DNA of 64,000 nt from G965230065 sp965230065 (GTDB lineage Bacteria; Bacteroidota; Bacteroidia; Cytophagales; Cyclobacteriaceae), in NCBI GenBank assembly GCA_965230065.1, contig OZ245942.1, positions 4,154,001 to 4,218,000 on the forward strand, written 5' to 3'. The position numbers and the translations under genes were made by a program. The notes beneath the pieces are model-generated. The model searched no databases. It was not told the origin of the DNA and worked only from the letters and a program-made list of their open reading frames with translations. Of this stretch, positions 24,410 through 34,435 are shown piece after piece; position 1 is the first letter of the stretch, and each line of letters opens with the position of its first letter.

Positions 24410-27400
24410 ATGGAAAATAAAACCAAAAGGTATTGGAAAGGTGTTGAGGAATTGACCAACGATCCTGCTTTTGTGAAAAATGCATATCGGGAATTTCCTG
24501 AAATACCACAAGATGATGAGAGTAAAGGGAGCTCTAGAAGGGATTTCTTGAAAACGATGGGCTTTAGCCTGGCGGCTGCTTCACTGGCAGCCTGTGAAGC
24601 CCCTATCAGGAAGGCCATTCCATATGTGGAAAAACCCGTGGATGTAGACCCTTCTATTCCTAACTATTATGCTTCCACATACATGGAAGGTGGCGACTAC
24701 TGTAGCCTCATCGTGAAAACAAGAGAAGGAAGGCCAATAAAATTACAAGGAAATCCTACTTCAAGTATTTCTCGTGGCGGAGTTAATGCACAAGTTGAAG
24801 CTTCTGTACTTTCCCTGTATGATAAACAGCGGTTGACCGGGCCTCAATTGATGGGTAAGCCAACTACCTGGGAAGAGCTGGATGGGGATATTACCAAACG
24901 CTTACAGAGAATTGGAGCGGATGTCGGCACTATAAGGGTAGTAAGTAATACGGTATTAAGTCCAACTACACAAAAGGCCATTAATGCATTTTTAGAGACT
25001 CACAATGCACAGCATGTTGTGTATGACTCTCAATCTGCAGGTGGAATTTTGCAAGCGCATGAGCGTACTTTCGGAAAAGCTCTGTTGCCTTCTTATGATT
25101 TTAGTAAGGCCGATGTAATTGTAAGTTTTTCCGCAGATTTTCTTGGAACCTGGATTGCACCTATTGAATATACCAAGCAGTATAGCAAAACCAGAAAACT
25201 GGGAAAAAATAAGAAGACCATGTCGCGTCATTACCAGTTCGAGTCTAACCTTTCGTTGACTGGTTCTAATGCGGATTATCGGATTCCTGTCAAGCCCTCA
25301 CAAGAGGGGCTGATCGTGGCGCAGCTTTATAACCTGCTGGCAGCTAAAGCGGGCAGGGAATCTATCAACACCAAAATGGTAGATGGCGTTCCTCATCTGG
25401 AAAAAGTTGCCAATGAGTTATGGGCCAATCGTGGTAAATCTCTGGTAGTGGCCGGTGCCAACGATGTAGCCGTACAAAGTGTTATTAATGCTATTAACGA
25501 GCTGCTGGGTAATTATGGTACTACCATAGACATTGAGCAACCTGCCCATTACCGAAAAGGTATAGATGCTGACTTTGATACTTTTTTGGCCGATGTGGAA
25601 GCCGGAAGGGTAGGAGGCGTGATTTTCTACAACTGTAACCCGGTTTATGACCATCCTGCCGGTGCCAAGTTAGGTGCTGCCCTGGAAAAGGTAAACCTGA
25701 GGATTTCAACTTCCGACAGAGTTGACGAAACATCAACCCTCTGTGACTATTTAGCACCTGACCACCATTTCCTGGAGTCCTGGAATGATGCTGAGCCGAA
25801 AGCCGGACTGTTTAGCTTAATGCAGCCCACTATCACACCCTTGTTTGATACACGTCAGGCTCCTGAATCTTTCCTGAAATGGACAGGTAATAACACAGAC
25901 TACTATTCATATTTACAAGATAATTGGCGTAACACCATATTCAAGGCGCAGACCCGGATTTTAGATTTTCAGACTTTCTGGGACCGTTGCCTTTTTGATG
26001 GTGTGTTGGAGTTTTCTGCCTCTGCTATGGGAGAAGAGAATACCGATGAAGCTTCTGTCGGAACTTTTGTAGCTGACCTTTCTTCTATATCCAACAGTAT
26101 TAACCAAAACTATCAACCTGATAATCAGGGATTAGAGTTGGTTTTATACCAAAAGGTTGCCATTGGTAACGGAAGACAAGCCAACAACCCCTGGTTGCAG
26201 GAAACACCCGATCCAATTTCTAAAGCCTGTTGGGATAATTACCTTACGGTTTCCCAGGCTATGGCCAACGAAATGGGAATCAGGATGGTGGAGAGTACCA
26301 CACAAATGGTCAACCTGACCGTAAACGGGCAATCCATATCTGTTCCTGTTATGATTCAGCCCGGTCAGGCTGCGGGTACGGTTGGGCTTGCTGTGGGATA
26401 TGGCAGGACCCTTGCCGGTAAAGTTGGTAGTAATGTTGGCGTGAATGCATATCCTTTTGCCGGACAAATAGACGGGCAGTATGTGTATTTCAATACGGCT
26501 GATATACAGGTAAATCCTATCGGTGAATCTTACCAAATTGCGCAAACCCAAACCCATGAAACATATATGGGACGGGAAACAGTAATTCAGGAGGCCAAGC
26601 TGGCTGAATATCAGGAAAACCCCAAAGCAGGCAGGTATTTCTTTGAAATTGAAACCTCTGAAGGAAAAAAAGCACCGGAAGATATTTCACTTTGGAAAGG
26701 GCATAAATACCCGAATCACCATTGGGGAATGGTGGTAGACCTGAACTCCTGTACTGGTTGTGGTGCATGTACGGTGGCATGTACAGCTGAAAATAATGTG
26801 CCGGTAGTAGGGAAGAAGGAAGTGTTGATGCGGCGTGAAATGCATTGGATACGAATAGATCGTTATTACAGCAGCGATGCATCTGTAGATGACCTTAAAG
26901 GGTTAGAAGAAGCTTCTGATAATCCTGAAGTAACATTTCAGCCCATGATGTGTCAGCAATGTAACAATGCCCCATGCGAAACGGTGTGCCCGGTAGCTGC
27001 AACTACCCACAGTACCGAAGGGCTGAACCAAATGACTTACAACCGATGTATCGGTACCCGGTATTGCGCAAACAACTGTCCTTATAAAGTACGTCGTTTC
27101 AATTGGTTTAAGTACCATGATAATGAGAAGTTCCCTGATAACCTGGCCATGAACAATGATCTGGGTAAAATGGTATTGAACCCTGACGTAACGGTGAGGG
27201 CGCGTGGTGTTATGGAAAAATGTACGTTCTGCGTACAGCGTATACAGGCAGGAAAGCTGGAAGCCAAGCGGGATGGCAGAAAAGTAAAAGACGGAGATGT
27301 AAATACTGCATGTGCTGTTGCCTGCCCGGCCGATGCCATAACATTTGGAGATATGAACGACCCGAACAGCAAAATTTCTCAAATGCTGGAAGATGAGGTA

Positions 27401-27502
27401 GATAGCAGGGCCTATGATGTGCTGCATGAGATACGGGTAATGCCAAATGTTTCGTACCTGACAAAAATCAGGAACAAAGAAAAGACTGAGAATAATGCTT
27501 AA
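24410..27502 (+). CDS. actB: ActB: molybdopterin-oxidoreductase-like/iron-sulfur subunit of ACIII
   Basis: The 1030-residue subunit begins with a Tat signal, SRRDFLKTMGFSLAAASLAAC, where Cys62 in the LAAC lipobox is probably lipidated. Residues about 90-740 correspond to the molybdopterin oxidoreductase fold (ActB1), which in characterised ACIII lacks the cofactor. From about residue 775 to 1000 is the ferredoxin-like part (ActB2). Its four cysteine clusters start with CTGCGACTVAC near 780, CQQCNNAPCETVCP near 846, CIGTRYCANNCP near 879 and CTFCVQRIQAGK near 937. The clusters carry electrons from quinol to ActA hemes on the periplasmic side. Fusion of B1 and B2 in one chain is normal for Bacteroidota. 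Confidence 0.95.
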   Translation: MENKTKRYWKGVEELTNDPAFVKNAYREFPEIPQDDESKGSSRRDFLKTMGFSLAAASLAACEAPIRKAIPYVEKPVDVDPSIPNYYASTYMEGGDYCSLIVKTREGRPIKLQGNPTSSISRGGVNAQVEASVLSLYDKQRLTGPQLMGKPTTWEELDGDITKRLQRIGADVGTIRVVSNTVLSPTTQKAINAFLETHNAQHVVYDSQSAGGILQAHERTFGKALLPSYDFSKADVIVSFSADFLGTWIAPIEYTKQYSKTRKLGKNKKTMSRHYQFESNLSLTGSNADYRIPVKPSQEGLIVAQLYNLLAAKAGRESINTKMVDGVPHLEKVANELWANRGKSLVVAGANDVAVQSVINAINELLGNYGTTIDIEQPAHYRKGIDADFDTFLADVEAGRVGGVIFYNCNPVYDHPAGAKLGAALEKVNLRISTSDRVDETSTLCDYLAPDHHFLESWNDAEPKAGLFSLMQPTITPLFDTRQAPESFLKWTGNNTDYYSYLQDNWRNTIFKAQTRILDFQTFWDRCLFDGVLEFSASAMGEENTDEASVGTFVADLSSISNSINQNYQPDNQGLELVLYQKVAIGNGRQANNPWLQETPDPISKACWDNYLTVSQAMANEMGIRMVESTTQMVNLTVNGQSISVPVMIQPGQAAGTVGLAVGYGRTLAGKVGSNVGVNAYPFAGQIDGQYVYFNTADIQVNPIGESYQIAQTQTHETYMGRETVIQEAKLAEYQENPKAGRYFFEIETSEGKKAPEDISLWKGHKYPNHHWGMVVDLNSCTGCGACTVACTAENNVPVVGKKEVLMRREMHWIRIDRYYSSDASVDDLKGLEEASDNPEVTFQPMMCQQCNNAPCETVCPVAATTHSTEGLNQMTYNRCIGTRYCANNCPYKVRRFNWFKYHDNEKFPDNLAMNNDLGKMVLNPDVTVRARGVMEKCTFCVQRIQAGKLEAKRDGRKVKDGDVNTACAVACPADAITFGDMNDPNSKISQMLEDEVDSRAYDVLHEIRVMPNVSYLTKIRNKEKTENNA

Positions 27503-27521
27503 TCATATTAAATAACAAGAT

Positions 27522-28928
27522 ATGCAAGTTGTTTCTTCAATACGGGAACCCCTGGTAAAAGGTGGAAAAACCGCTCATGATGTTTCCGAAGATATATGTA
27601 GGCACGTAGAGGCTACCCCCACAAAAAGCTGGTTATTTGCGCTTACCCTTTCATTGGGTGCTTTGGGAGTGGGTGTCATTGCCCTCGCTATGACGTTGTG
27701 GGAAGGAATTGGAATGTGGGGACTTAACAAAACTGTAGGTTGGGCCTGGGATATTACTAACTTCGTGTGGTGGGTAGGTATCGGGCATGCCGGTACACTG
27801 ATTTCTGCCATCTTGCTGCTATTCAGGCAAAAGTGGCGTATGTCTGTAAACCGGGCAGCTGAGGCCATGACTATTTTTGCTGTAATTTGTGCGTTGCAGT
27901 ATCCGCTCTTTCATATGGGGCGTCCCTGGCTTGGGTTTTACTGGGCTTTGCCGCTTCCCAACGTTTTTGGCTCTTTGTGGGTAAACTTTAACTCCCCCTT
28001 GCTTTGGGACGTATTTGCCATCAGTACTTATTTCACCGTATCGTTGGTGTTCTGGTACATGGGACTTGTGCCTGACTTTGCCACAATCAGGGACCGTGCA
28101 AAAAACAAAATCTCTAAAATAATTTATGGTGGGTTAAGCCTCGGATGGGACGGAGGTGCAAAAACCTGGCAACGTTATGAAGTTGTAGCGTTGATCCTTG
28201 CCGGGCTTTCTACGCCGCTGGTACTTTCTGTGCACACCATTGTATCTTTTGACTTCGCCACTTCGGTAATTCCCGGATGGCACACCACTATTTTCCCTCC
28301 ATATTTCGTGGCAGGGGCTATTTTCTCGGGGTTTGCCATGGTGCAAACGCTGTTGCTGATTACCCGGAAAGTATACAAACTGGAAGACTATATCACCACA
28401 CAGCATATAGAGTACATGAATATCATTATCATGGTAACAGGCTCTATAGTGGGGGTAGCGTACATTACCGAACTTTTTATGGCGTGGTATTCACAGGTTC
28501 CTTATGAGCAATATGCCTTTATCAATCGCTCGACCGGGCCATATTGGTGGGCATATTGGGCCATGATGACTTGTAATGTGATCTCGCCTCAGTTGTTCTG
28601 GTTTAAGAAAATTCGGACAAGCATTTTAATTTCTTTCATCCTTTCTATTGTGGTAAATGTTGGAATGTGGTTTGAGCGCTTTGTGATTATCGTTACCTCA
28701 TTGCATAGGGATTACCTTCCTTCAAGCTGGGCAATGTTTCACCCTACGATAGTTGATATGGGGATGTATTTATATTCTATAGGGTTGTTCTTTACCCTGT
28801 TTTTCTTATTTGCAAAATTCTTCCCGGTGATTAACATCGCTGAGGTGAAAAGTATTCTGAAAACAGACGCTGAAAAATCGTCGCCTAAAAAGAAAGCGGA
28901 AAGCGAAACACTCCAATCCGCTTCCTGA
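27522..28928 (+). CDS. actC: ActC: NrfD/PsrC-like quinol-binding membrane subunit
   Basis: The 468-residue polytopic protein shows roughly ten hydrophobic helices and the NrfD-family stretches WWVGIGHAGTLISAILLLF and MGRPWLGFYW. It contributes a menaquinol-binding site and possible proton path in ACIII. The C terminus is a lysine/serine-rich cytoplasmic tail. It begins 19 bases after actB and is followed by actD after 20 bases, which supports one transcript. Confidence 0.95.
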   Translation: MQVVSSIREPLVKGGKTAHDVSEDICRHVEATPTKSWLFALTLSLGALGVGVIALAMTLWEGIGMWGLNKTVGWAWDITNFVWWVGIGHAGTLISAILLLFRQKWRMSVNRAAEAMTIFAVICALQYPLFHMGRPWLGFYWALPLPNVFGSLWVNFNSPLLWDVFAISTYFTVSLVFWYMGLVPDFATIRDRAKNKISKIIYGGLSLGWDGGAKTWQRYEVVALILAGLSTPLVLSVHTIVSFDFATSVIPGWHTTIFPPYFVAGAIFSGFAMVQTLLLITRKVYKLEDYITTQHIEYMNIIIMVTGSIVGVAYITELFMAWYSQVPYEQYAFINRSTGPYWWAYWAMMTCNVISPQLFWFKKIRTSILISFILSIVVNVGMWFERFVIIVTSLHRDYLPSSWAMFHPTIVDMGMYLYSIGLFFTLFFLFAKFFPVINIAEVKSILKTDAEKSSPKKKAESETLQSAS

Positions 28929-28948
28929 GGCACAAAAATTAATATACA

Positions 28949-29473
28949 ATGACAGCAGGTAAACATTTTGTCGTAGGTGTTTTTGAAGATGAGGATGTGC
29001 TCATCAAAGCCGTACAGCAGGTACGAAAAGAAAAAGTGAAAATTCACGAAGTATATACTCCGTATCCTGTGCATGGGCTGGATGATGCCCTGGGGTACAA
29101 AAGATCTAAGCTTTCAGTTGCGGCTTTCTTTTTCGGGCTGTTGGGTACATCCCTGGCATTGCTGATGCAGTATTATATGCTGGGGTTTGACTGGCCCATG
29201 ATTATCGGTGGTAAAGATTTTGCCCCACTGCCTACTTTTATTCCGGTTACTTTTGAGCTTACAGTATTACTGTCAGCTTTAGGTATGGTAGCTACCTTTC
29301 TGATTATCAGTGATCTTTTTCCTTATAAAAGCCCAAAATTGTTTGACATCAGGTCGACGGATGATAAACATGTTATGGCTATTGATCTTGGAAAGAATAC
29401 CATTGATGTTGCAACGATTAAAAGAATTGTCAAAGATTCCGGAGCGAGTGAGGTGAATAACAAAGATTTTTAA
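28949..29473 (+). CDS. actD: ActD: DUF3341 membrane subunit of ACIII
   Basis: The 174-residue protein has a soluble N-terminal part (about 1-55, with VVGVFEDEDVLIKA) followed by two membrane helices (about 62-84 and 105-128) and a C-terminal tail with FDIRSTDDKH. This is the DUF3341 pattern of ActD. Its role is structural within ACIII. It lies between actC and actE as in other Bacteroidota. Confidence 0.93.
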   Translation: MTAGKHFVVGVFEDEDVLIKAVQQVRKEKVKIHEVYTPYPVHGLDDALGYKRSKLSVAAFFFGLLGTSLALLMQYYMLGFDWPMIIGGKDFAPLPTFIPVTFELTVLLSALGMVATFLIISDLFPYKSPKLFDIRSTDDKHVMAIDLGKNTIDVATIKRIVKDSGASEVNNKDF

Positions 29474-29517
29474 TTATCCGATTGAGTTTGAAATTCAATC
29501 TGCTCATACACAGAATT

Positions 29518-30138
29518 ATGAATATCAAGAATAATTATTACTTCATATTGTTGGTGGCTTTTTTTGCCGCAGCTTGTACAGCAGAAGGTGATAATCCGGG
29601 GTTAGAGTACGCACCTCAAATGTACCATAGTGTGCCCTATGCTCCACTCAAGCAAATTACCAACAAAGATGCTGGCAAATGGTTATCATCTATTGATGAC
29701 GAACAAGGAGAATTTTATAACTCTAATCCATACAATCCGCATAACATGAATATGCGCGTACCACCAGCGAATACGGTAAGGCGTACAGAGATGGATATTT
29801 TACCATACAGGGTGCCTAAAGACAGCCTTAACTATGCGGCTGAAAATGTTATGAATCCGCTGGATTCTACGGCAGCTATTGTACAGGAAGGCAAAACATT
29901 ATATTCATATTATTGCCTGCATTGCCACGGGGCTACCGGACAGGGTGATGGCCCGGTAGGAAAAGTGTACCTGGGAGTACCTTCCTATAATACAGGAACT
30001 TATAAAGAAATGACCGAAGGGCATATTTTTCACGTGATCACACATGGAAAAGGCCGGATGTACGCGCATGCATCTCAAATAGATGTAGTAGACCGGTGGA
30101 AAATAGTACGATATGTTCAAACACTGCAACAACAATAA
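29518..30138 (+). CDS. actE: ActE: monoheme cytochrome c lipoprotein subunit
   Basis: The 206-residue start at ATG 29518 gives a clean lipoprotein signal ending FFAAAC (Cys near 16); an in-frame TTG 36 bases earlier would bury it and is rejected. A single heme site CLHCH lies near 136-140, and the likely axial Met is in GRMYAHA. ActE passes electrons from ActA toward the oxidase or a soluble carrier on the periplasmic face. It follows actD within the operon. Confidence 0.92.
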   Translation: MNIKNNYYFILLVAFFAAACTAEGDNPGLEYAPQMYHSVPYAPLKQITNKDAGKWLSSIDDEQGEFYNSNPYNPHNMNMRVPPANTVRRTEMDILPYRVPKDSLNYAAENVMNPLDSTAAIVQEGKTLYSYYCLHCHGATGQGDGPVGKVYLGVPSYNTGTYKEMTEGHIFHVITHGKGRMYAHASQIDVVDRWKIVRYVQTLQQQ

Positions 30139-30156
30139 TATCTTTATCAAATAATC

Positions 30157-31416
30157 ATGGTAGAAGAGAAATTTGAATTTAGTTCAGGGCTGAAGAAAAG
30201 ATTGATCGGATATGGCGTGGCCGGGCTGGTATTGCTCGCCCTTGGCATTATCTTATTACTCACAGGAGGCGGACATCACGCCGAAGGACACGAAGCTGCC
30301 AGTGCAGGGGCCCATCATGAATTCCATTGGTATCAACGGCTGTTTGCCAACCTTTGGATCAACAATGTATATTTTACAGGTATTTCACTCATTGGGGTGT
30401 TTTTTGTAGCCGTAAACTATGTGGCCCATGCCGGGTGGTCGGCTGTAATCAAACGTGTTCCGGAAGCGTTTGGTGCCTGGCTGCCTTTTGCCGGTGTATT
30501 AATGCTGGTTGTTTTTTTTATTGCTAACCATGACCTTTTCCACTGGACCCATAGCTATTTGTATGATGAGTCTGACCCAAGGTATGATGCCATTATCGCG
30601 GGAAAAGAAGGATACCTGAACCTTCCCTTTTACGTTGGGCGGATGGTCGTCTACTTTGTGATTTGGTATTGGATGTTCAGGCTGCTTCGTAAAGAGTCAT
30701 TGAAAGAAGACCTGGAAGGAGGCACTCAACATTACCGAACTTCAGTGAAGTATTCGGCCATATTTTTAGTATTATTTGCTGTTACTTCCTCTACCTCTGC
30801 ATGGGATTGGATTCTTTCCATTGATACGCACTGGTTCAGCACCATGATTGGGTGGTATGTATTTGCCAGTTGGTTTGTTTCGGGCATGGCAGCTATTACT
30901 TTAGCGGTGATTCTGCTACGAGAAAATGGTTACCTGAAAATGGTTACCTCAGAACACCTGCACGACCTGGGTAAGTTTGTTTTTGCATTTAGTATATTCT
31001 GGGCTTATATCTGGTTTTCCCAGTTTATGCTTATCTATTATGCCAACATGCCCGAGGAAACGATTTACTTTGTAGAAAGGCTCTCAAGCGATCAATATGC
31101 GCCTGTATTTTTTGTTAACCTTATCCTGAACTTCTTCTTCCCTTTCTTAGTTCTCATGACAAGAGATTCAAAACGTCATACCGTATTTTTAAAATTAGTT
31201 TGTGTGGTTGTTTTGATCGGCCATTGGCTCGACTTTTATCTGATGGTAACACCAGGTACGCTGAAAGAAAATGGCGGTATAGGGTTTTTAGAGATTGGGC
31301 TGGCAATTGTATACGCAGCAGGGTTTGCATTTGTAATATTGAATAGTATGTCTAAAGCTTCACTGGTGGCAGTAAAACATCCCATGTTGGGGGAAAGTGA
31401 ACACCACCACACCTGA
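30157..31416 (+). CDS. actF: ActF: quinol-oxidoreductase membrane subunit of ACIII
   Basis: The 419-residue polytopic protein has about ten helices and is related to ActC. Typical stretches are SAWDWILSIDTHWFSTMIGWYVFASWFVSG (residues about 210-240) and FSQFMLIYYANMPEE. It completes the A-F set of ACIII. A His-rich loop near 40-55 and the HHH-containing C terminus are unusual in composition but common in relatives. coxB starts 57 bases downstream. Confidence 0.93.
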   Translation: MVEEKFEFSSGLKKRLIGYGVAGLVLLALGIILLLTGGGHHAEGHEAASAGAHHEFHWYQRLFANLWINNVYFTGISLIGVFFVAVNYVAHAGWSAVIKRVPEAFGAWLPFAGVLMLVVFFIANHDLFHWTHSYLYDESDPRYDAIIAGKEGYLNLPFYVGRMVVYFVIWYWMFRLLRKESLKEDLEGGTQHYRTSVKYSAIFLVLFAVTSSTSAWDWILSIDTHWFSTMIGWYVFASWFVSGMAAITLAVILLRENGYLKMVTSEHLHDLGKFVFAFSIFWAYIWFSQFMLIYYANMPEETIYFVERLSSDQYAPVFFVNLILNFFFPFLVLMTRDSKRHTVFLKLVCVVVLIGHWLDFYLMVTPGTLKENGGIGFLEIGLAIVYAAGFAFVILNSMSKASLVAVKHPMLGESEHHHT

Positions 31417-31473
31417 TAAATGTAGTTGGAGAAGCAGATATTAAAAACATTAAATTATTAGATTAGATCAGAT

Positions 31474-32529
31474 ATGTTAGGATTCATCATAGGTATCGCT
31501 GTTCTTCTTATCATAGCCATTTTAGTTACCATTTTTAGGGTTCAAAATCTGGTGAACGTGGCACGGGGAGCAGATAAAAAGCTTGTTACTCCCGGCAACA
31601 AAATCAACGCCATCATGTTTATTATCTTCATGGTGGTTGGTGGGCTGCTCATGGCCTGGTATTCTTATACCCGCTTTGAAGAATATACCATACCCGTAGC
31701 CTCAGAACATGGGGTTGAGATTGATACATTATTCTGGGTTACCATGGCTATTACCGGAGTTGTGTTCATAGCTACGCACATTCTTTTGTTTATCTTTCCC
31801 TATCAATATCGGTTTAGGGAAGAATCAAAGGCGTTGTTCTATCCTGATAATAACCGCTTGGAGCTTTTATGGACTGTTGTGCCTGCCATCGTATTGGCCA
31901 TTCTGATTTTTTCAGGATGGAGAACCTGGTCTGACATAACAGAGGCAGCCCCGGAAGATGCCGAAGTGGTAGAAATCCTGGGCTATCAATTTGCCTGGAC
32001 TACCAGGTACCCCGGCAAAGACAATCAACTCGGTAATTTTGATTACCGGCTGATAGATGCGGAAAACCATTGGGGAATGGATTTTTCAGATAAATCTTCT
32101 TTTGATGATTTTTCTTCAATGGAAGTGCATGTTCCAAAAGGAAAGCCTGTGTTATTTAAGATCAGGGCAAGGGATGTGTTGCACTCGGTATATGTACCCG
32201 AATTCAGAATGAAAATGGATGCAGTGCCTGGTATGCCTACCAACTTCTGGTTTACGCCCACCAAAACCACTGCCGAAATGAAACAGGAAACGGGCAATCC
32301 GGATTTTGATTACTATATCTTCTGTACAGAAATTTGTGGCAGGGGACATTTTTCCATGCGTTTAAAATTAGTTGTAGATGAACCTGAAGAGTACGAAGCA
32401 TGGTATGCTGAGCAAAAACCATGGTTACAGAAAAACCCCGACTATCTGACCAATGTGCCGATAGAGTTAAAAGAAGTGGCTGCTTTGAATGCGGGATTAG
32501 ATAATAAAAATATTGAGACCAAGAACTGA
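31474..32529 (+). CDS. coxB: Cytochrome c oxidase subunit II
   Basis: The 351-residue subunit has three N-terminal hydrophobic helices (one signal-like at 1-20, then about 47-65 and 84-110). A cupredoxin domain follows, with CuA ligands in CTEICGRGHFSM near 283-294 and an upstream His in DVLHSVYVPEF. No CxxCH is present, so this is aa3-type and not caa3-type: electrons must come from ACIII cytochromes or a separate carrier. It sits 16 bases before coxA. Confidence 0.95.
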   Translation: MLGFIIGIAVLLIIAILVTIFRVQNLVNVARGADKKLVTPGNKINAIMFIIFMVVGGLLMAWYSYTRFEEYTIPVASEHGVEIDTLFWVTMAITGVVFIATHILLFIFPYQYRFREESKALFYPDNNRLELLWTVVPAIVLAILIFSGWRTWSDITEAAPEDAEVVEILGYQFAWTTRYPGKDNQLGNFDYRLIDAENHWGMDFSDKSSFDDFSSMEVHVPKGKPVLFKIRARDVLHSVYVPEFRMKMDAVPGMPTNFWFTPTKTTAEMKQETGNPDFDYYIFCTEICGRGHFSMRLKLVVDEPEEYEAWYAEQKPWLQKNPDYLTNVPIELKEVAALNAGLDNKNIETKN

Positions 32530-32545
32530 TAATTAATATAAACCT

Positions 32546-34435
32546 ATGGCAACAGGAAATATTCAACATGGAGCGGATGTGGTGCAGGATATGCACGATC
32601 ATGATGAAGAGCATCATGAACAAGGCTTTATCAGAAAGTGGATTTTTAGTGAAGATCATAAAGTAATTGCCAAACAATACCTGATTTCAGGAATTCTCTG
32701 GGCCTTCATTGGAGGGTTGTTTTCGGTATTATTCCGTTTGCAACTGGGTTTTCCCGAGTCCAGCCTGGAGTGGTTGCGCCCACTATTAGGAGAGTGGATT
32801 ACGCCCCAGGGTGCCATTGACCCGGAGTTTTACCTGGCACTGGTAACCATGCATGGTACGATTATGGTATTTTTCGTGCTCACTGCCGGATTGAGTGGTA
32901 CTTTTAGTAACTTTCTTATTCCCTTGCAGATTGGTGCCCGTGATATGGCCTCCGGGTTTATGAATATGCTGTCGTACTGGTTCTTTTTCCTTGCCAGTGT
33001 GATTATGCTGTCATCATTATTTATTGAAACCGGCCCGGCTTCAGGCGGATGGGTGGTTTATCCGCCTTTGAGTGCGTTGCCCCAGGCAATGTCAGGTTCA
33101 GGGCTGGGCATGACGTTGTGGCTAACAGCCATGACATTTTTCATTGTTTCCACATTGCTTGGAGGTATCAATTATATTACGACTATCATTAACCTGCGGA
33201 CAGAAGGGATGTCATTTGGACGTTTGCCCCTCACTATCTGGGCTTTCTTTCTTACGGCCATTATCGGATTGCTTTCTTTCCCGGTGTTGTTGGCAGCAGC
33301 CCTGTTATTGATTTTTGACCGTTCGTTCGGTACAAGCTTCTACCTCTCCGACATTTATATCAATGGGGAAGCGCTGCCTAACGTTGGTGGTAGTCCTATT
33401 TTGTATCAACACCTTTTCTGGTTCCTGGGACACCCTGAAGTATACATCGTACTATTGCCAGCGCTGGGAATTACTTCTGAAATTATTGCTACCAATTCAC
33501 GAAAGCCGATCTTTGGTTATAAAGCCATGGTGATTTCCATGCTGGGTATCACTATCCTTTCATTCGTAGTGTGGGCACACCACATGTTTGTAACGGGCAT
33601 GAACCCTTTCCTCGGTTCCATTTTCATGTTCCTTACATTGATTATTGCCGTTCCGTCTGCCGTGAAAGTGTTTAACTATTTGACAACCCTGTGGAAAGGA
33701 AACATAGTTTTTACGCCGGCCATGCTGTTTTCCATTGGCTTGGTTTCCGTATTTATTTCCGGAGGGCTTACCGGTATTTTCCTCGGAAGTGCCGCCATTG
33801 ATATTCCTTTGCACGATACTTACTTTGTGGTGGCACACTTTCACCTGGTAATGGGTTCTGCTTCTTTCTTTGGTTTTATGGCTGGTGTTTATCATTGGTT
33901 CCCCAAAATGTTCGGCCGCATGATGGACAGGCAGTTGGGTTACGTTCACTTCTGGCTGACTTTTGCCGGGGTTTATCTGGTGTTTTTCCCCATGCACTAC
34001 ATTGGCATAGATGGTTTTCCAAGAAGGTATTACTCCTTTACGAATTACGATACACTCAATACTTTTGCAGACCTGAACATGTTCATCAGTATTGCTGCAA
34101 TAGTTACATTTGTCGGACAGGCGGTTTTTGCTTTCAATTTTTTCCGCAGTATTTTCTTTGGAAGGTTGGCTCCGTTGAATCCGTGGAGGTCTACCACACT
34201 CGAGTGGACTACCCCCAGATTCCCTGGACATGGAAACTGGCCGGGAGCCATTCCCAAGGTATTCCGTTGGGCTTATGACTACAGTAAGCCTGGCGCTAAG
34301 GAGGATTTTATTCCACAAACTGTAGCGTATACTGAGACGCCAGAGTCCAATTTGCCTCATGAGAATGAAATGATTTCACTGGAGGAAAAATCGGTACCGG
34401 ATTCTACTACAACGGATGAAACAAAACCGGAATAG
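32546..34435 (+). CDS. coxA: Cytochrome c oxidase subunit I (aa3, type A1)
   Basis: The 629-residue heme-copper oxidase subunit carries LGHPEVYI (CuB His, cross-linked Tyr and the type-A1 Glu), VWAHHMF (CuB His pair) and HDTYFVVAHFHLVMG (heme a3 and a ligands). An N-terminal His/Asp/Glu-rich extension of about 30 residues and a C-terminal Ser/Thr/Glu-rich tail flank the 12-helix core. It reduces O2 to water and pumps protons. Its 3' end overlaps ctaA by 20 bases. Confidence 0.96.
   Translation: MATGNIQHGADVVQDMHDHDEEHHEQGFIRKWIFSEDHKVIAKQYLISGILWAFIGGLFSVLFRLQLGFPESSLEWLRPLLGEWITPQGAIDPEFYLALVTMHGTIMVFFVLTAGLSGTFSNFLIPLQIGARDMASGFMNMLSYWFFFLASVIMLSSLFIETGPASGGWVVYPPLSALPQAMSGSGLGMTLWLTAMTFFIVSTLLGGINYITTIINLRTEGMSFGRLPLTIWAFFLTAIIGLLSFPVLLAAALLLIFDRSFGTSFYLSDIYINGEALPNVGGSPILYQHLFWFLGHPEVYIVLLPALGITSEIIATNSRKPIFGYKAMVISMLGITILSFVVWAHHMFVTGMNPFLGSIFMFLTLIIAVPSAVKVFNYLTTLWKGNIVFTPAMLFSIGLVSVFISGGLTGIFLGSAAIDIPLHDTYFVVAHFHLVMGSASFFGFMAGVYHWFPKMFGRMMDRQLGYVHFWLTFAGVYLVFFPMHYIGIDGFPRRYYSFTNYDTLNTFADLNMFISIAAIVTFVGQAVFAFNFFRSIFFGRLAPLNPWRSTTLEWTTPRFPGHGNWPGAIPKVFRWAYDYSKPGAKEDFIPQTVAYTETPESNLPHENEMISLEEKSVPDSTTTDETKPE

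Noticed and set aside
30024..30042. TTTCACGTGA inside actE, resembling a parS half-site
   Set aside because: Only the central ten bases fit the parS consensus, the flanks do not, and it lies in conserved coding sequence far from parAB.
33560..34360. 266-codon minus-strand frame over coxA
   Set aside because: Antisense to highly conserved oxidase helices, with no signal or domain; a shadow frame.
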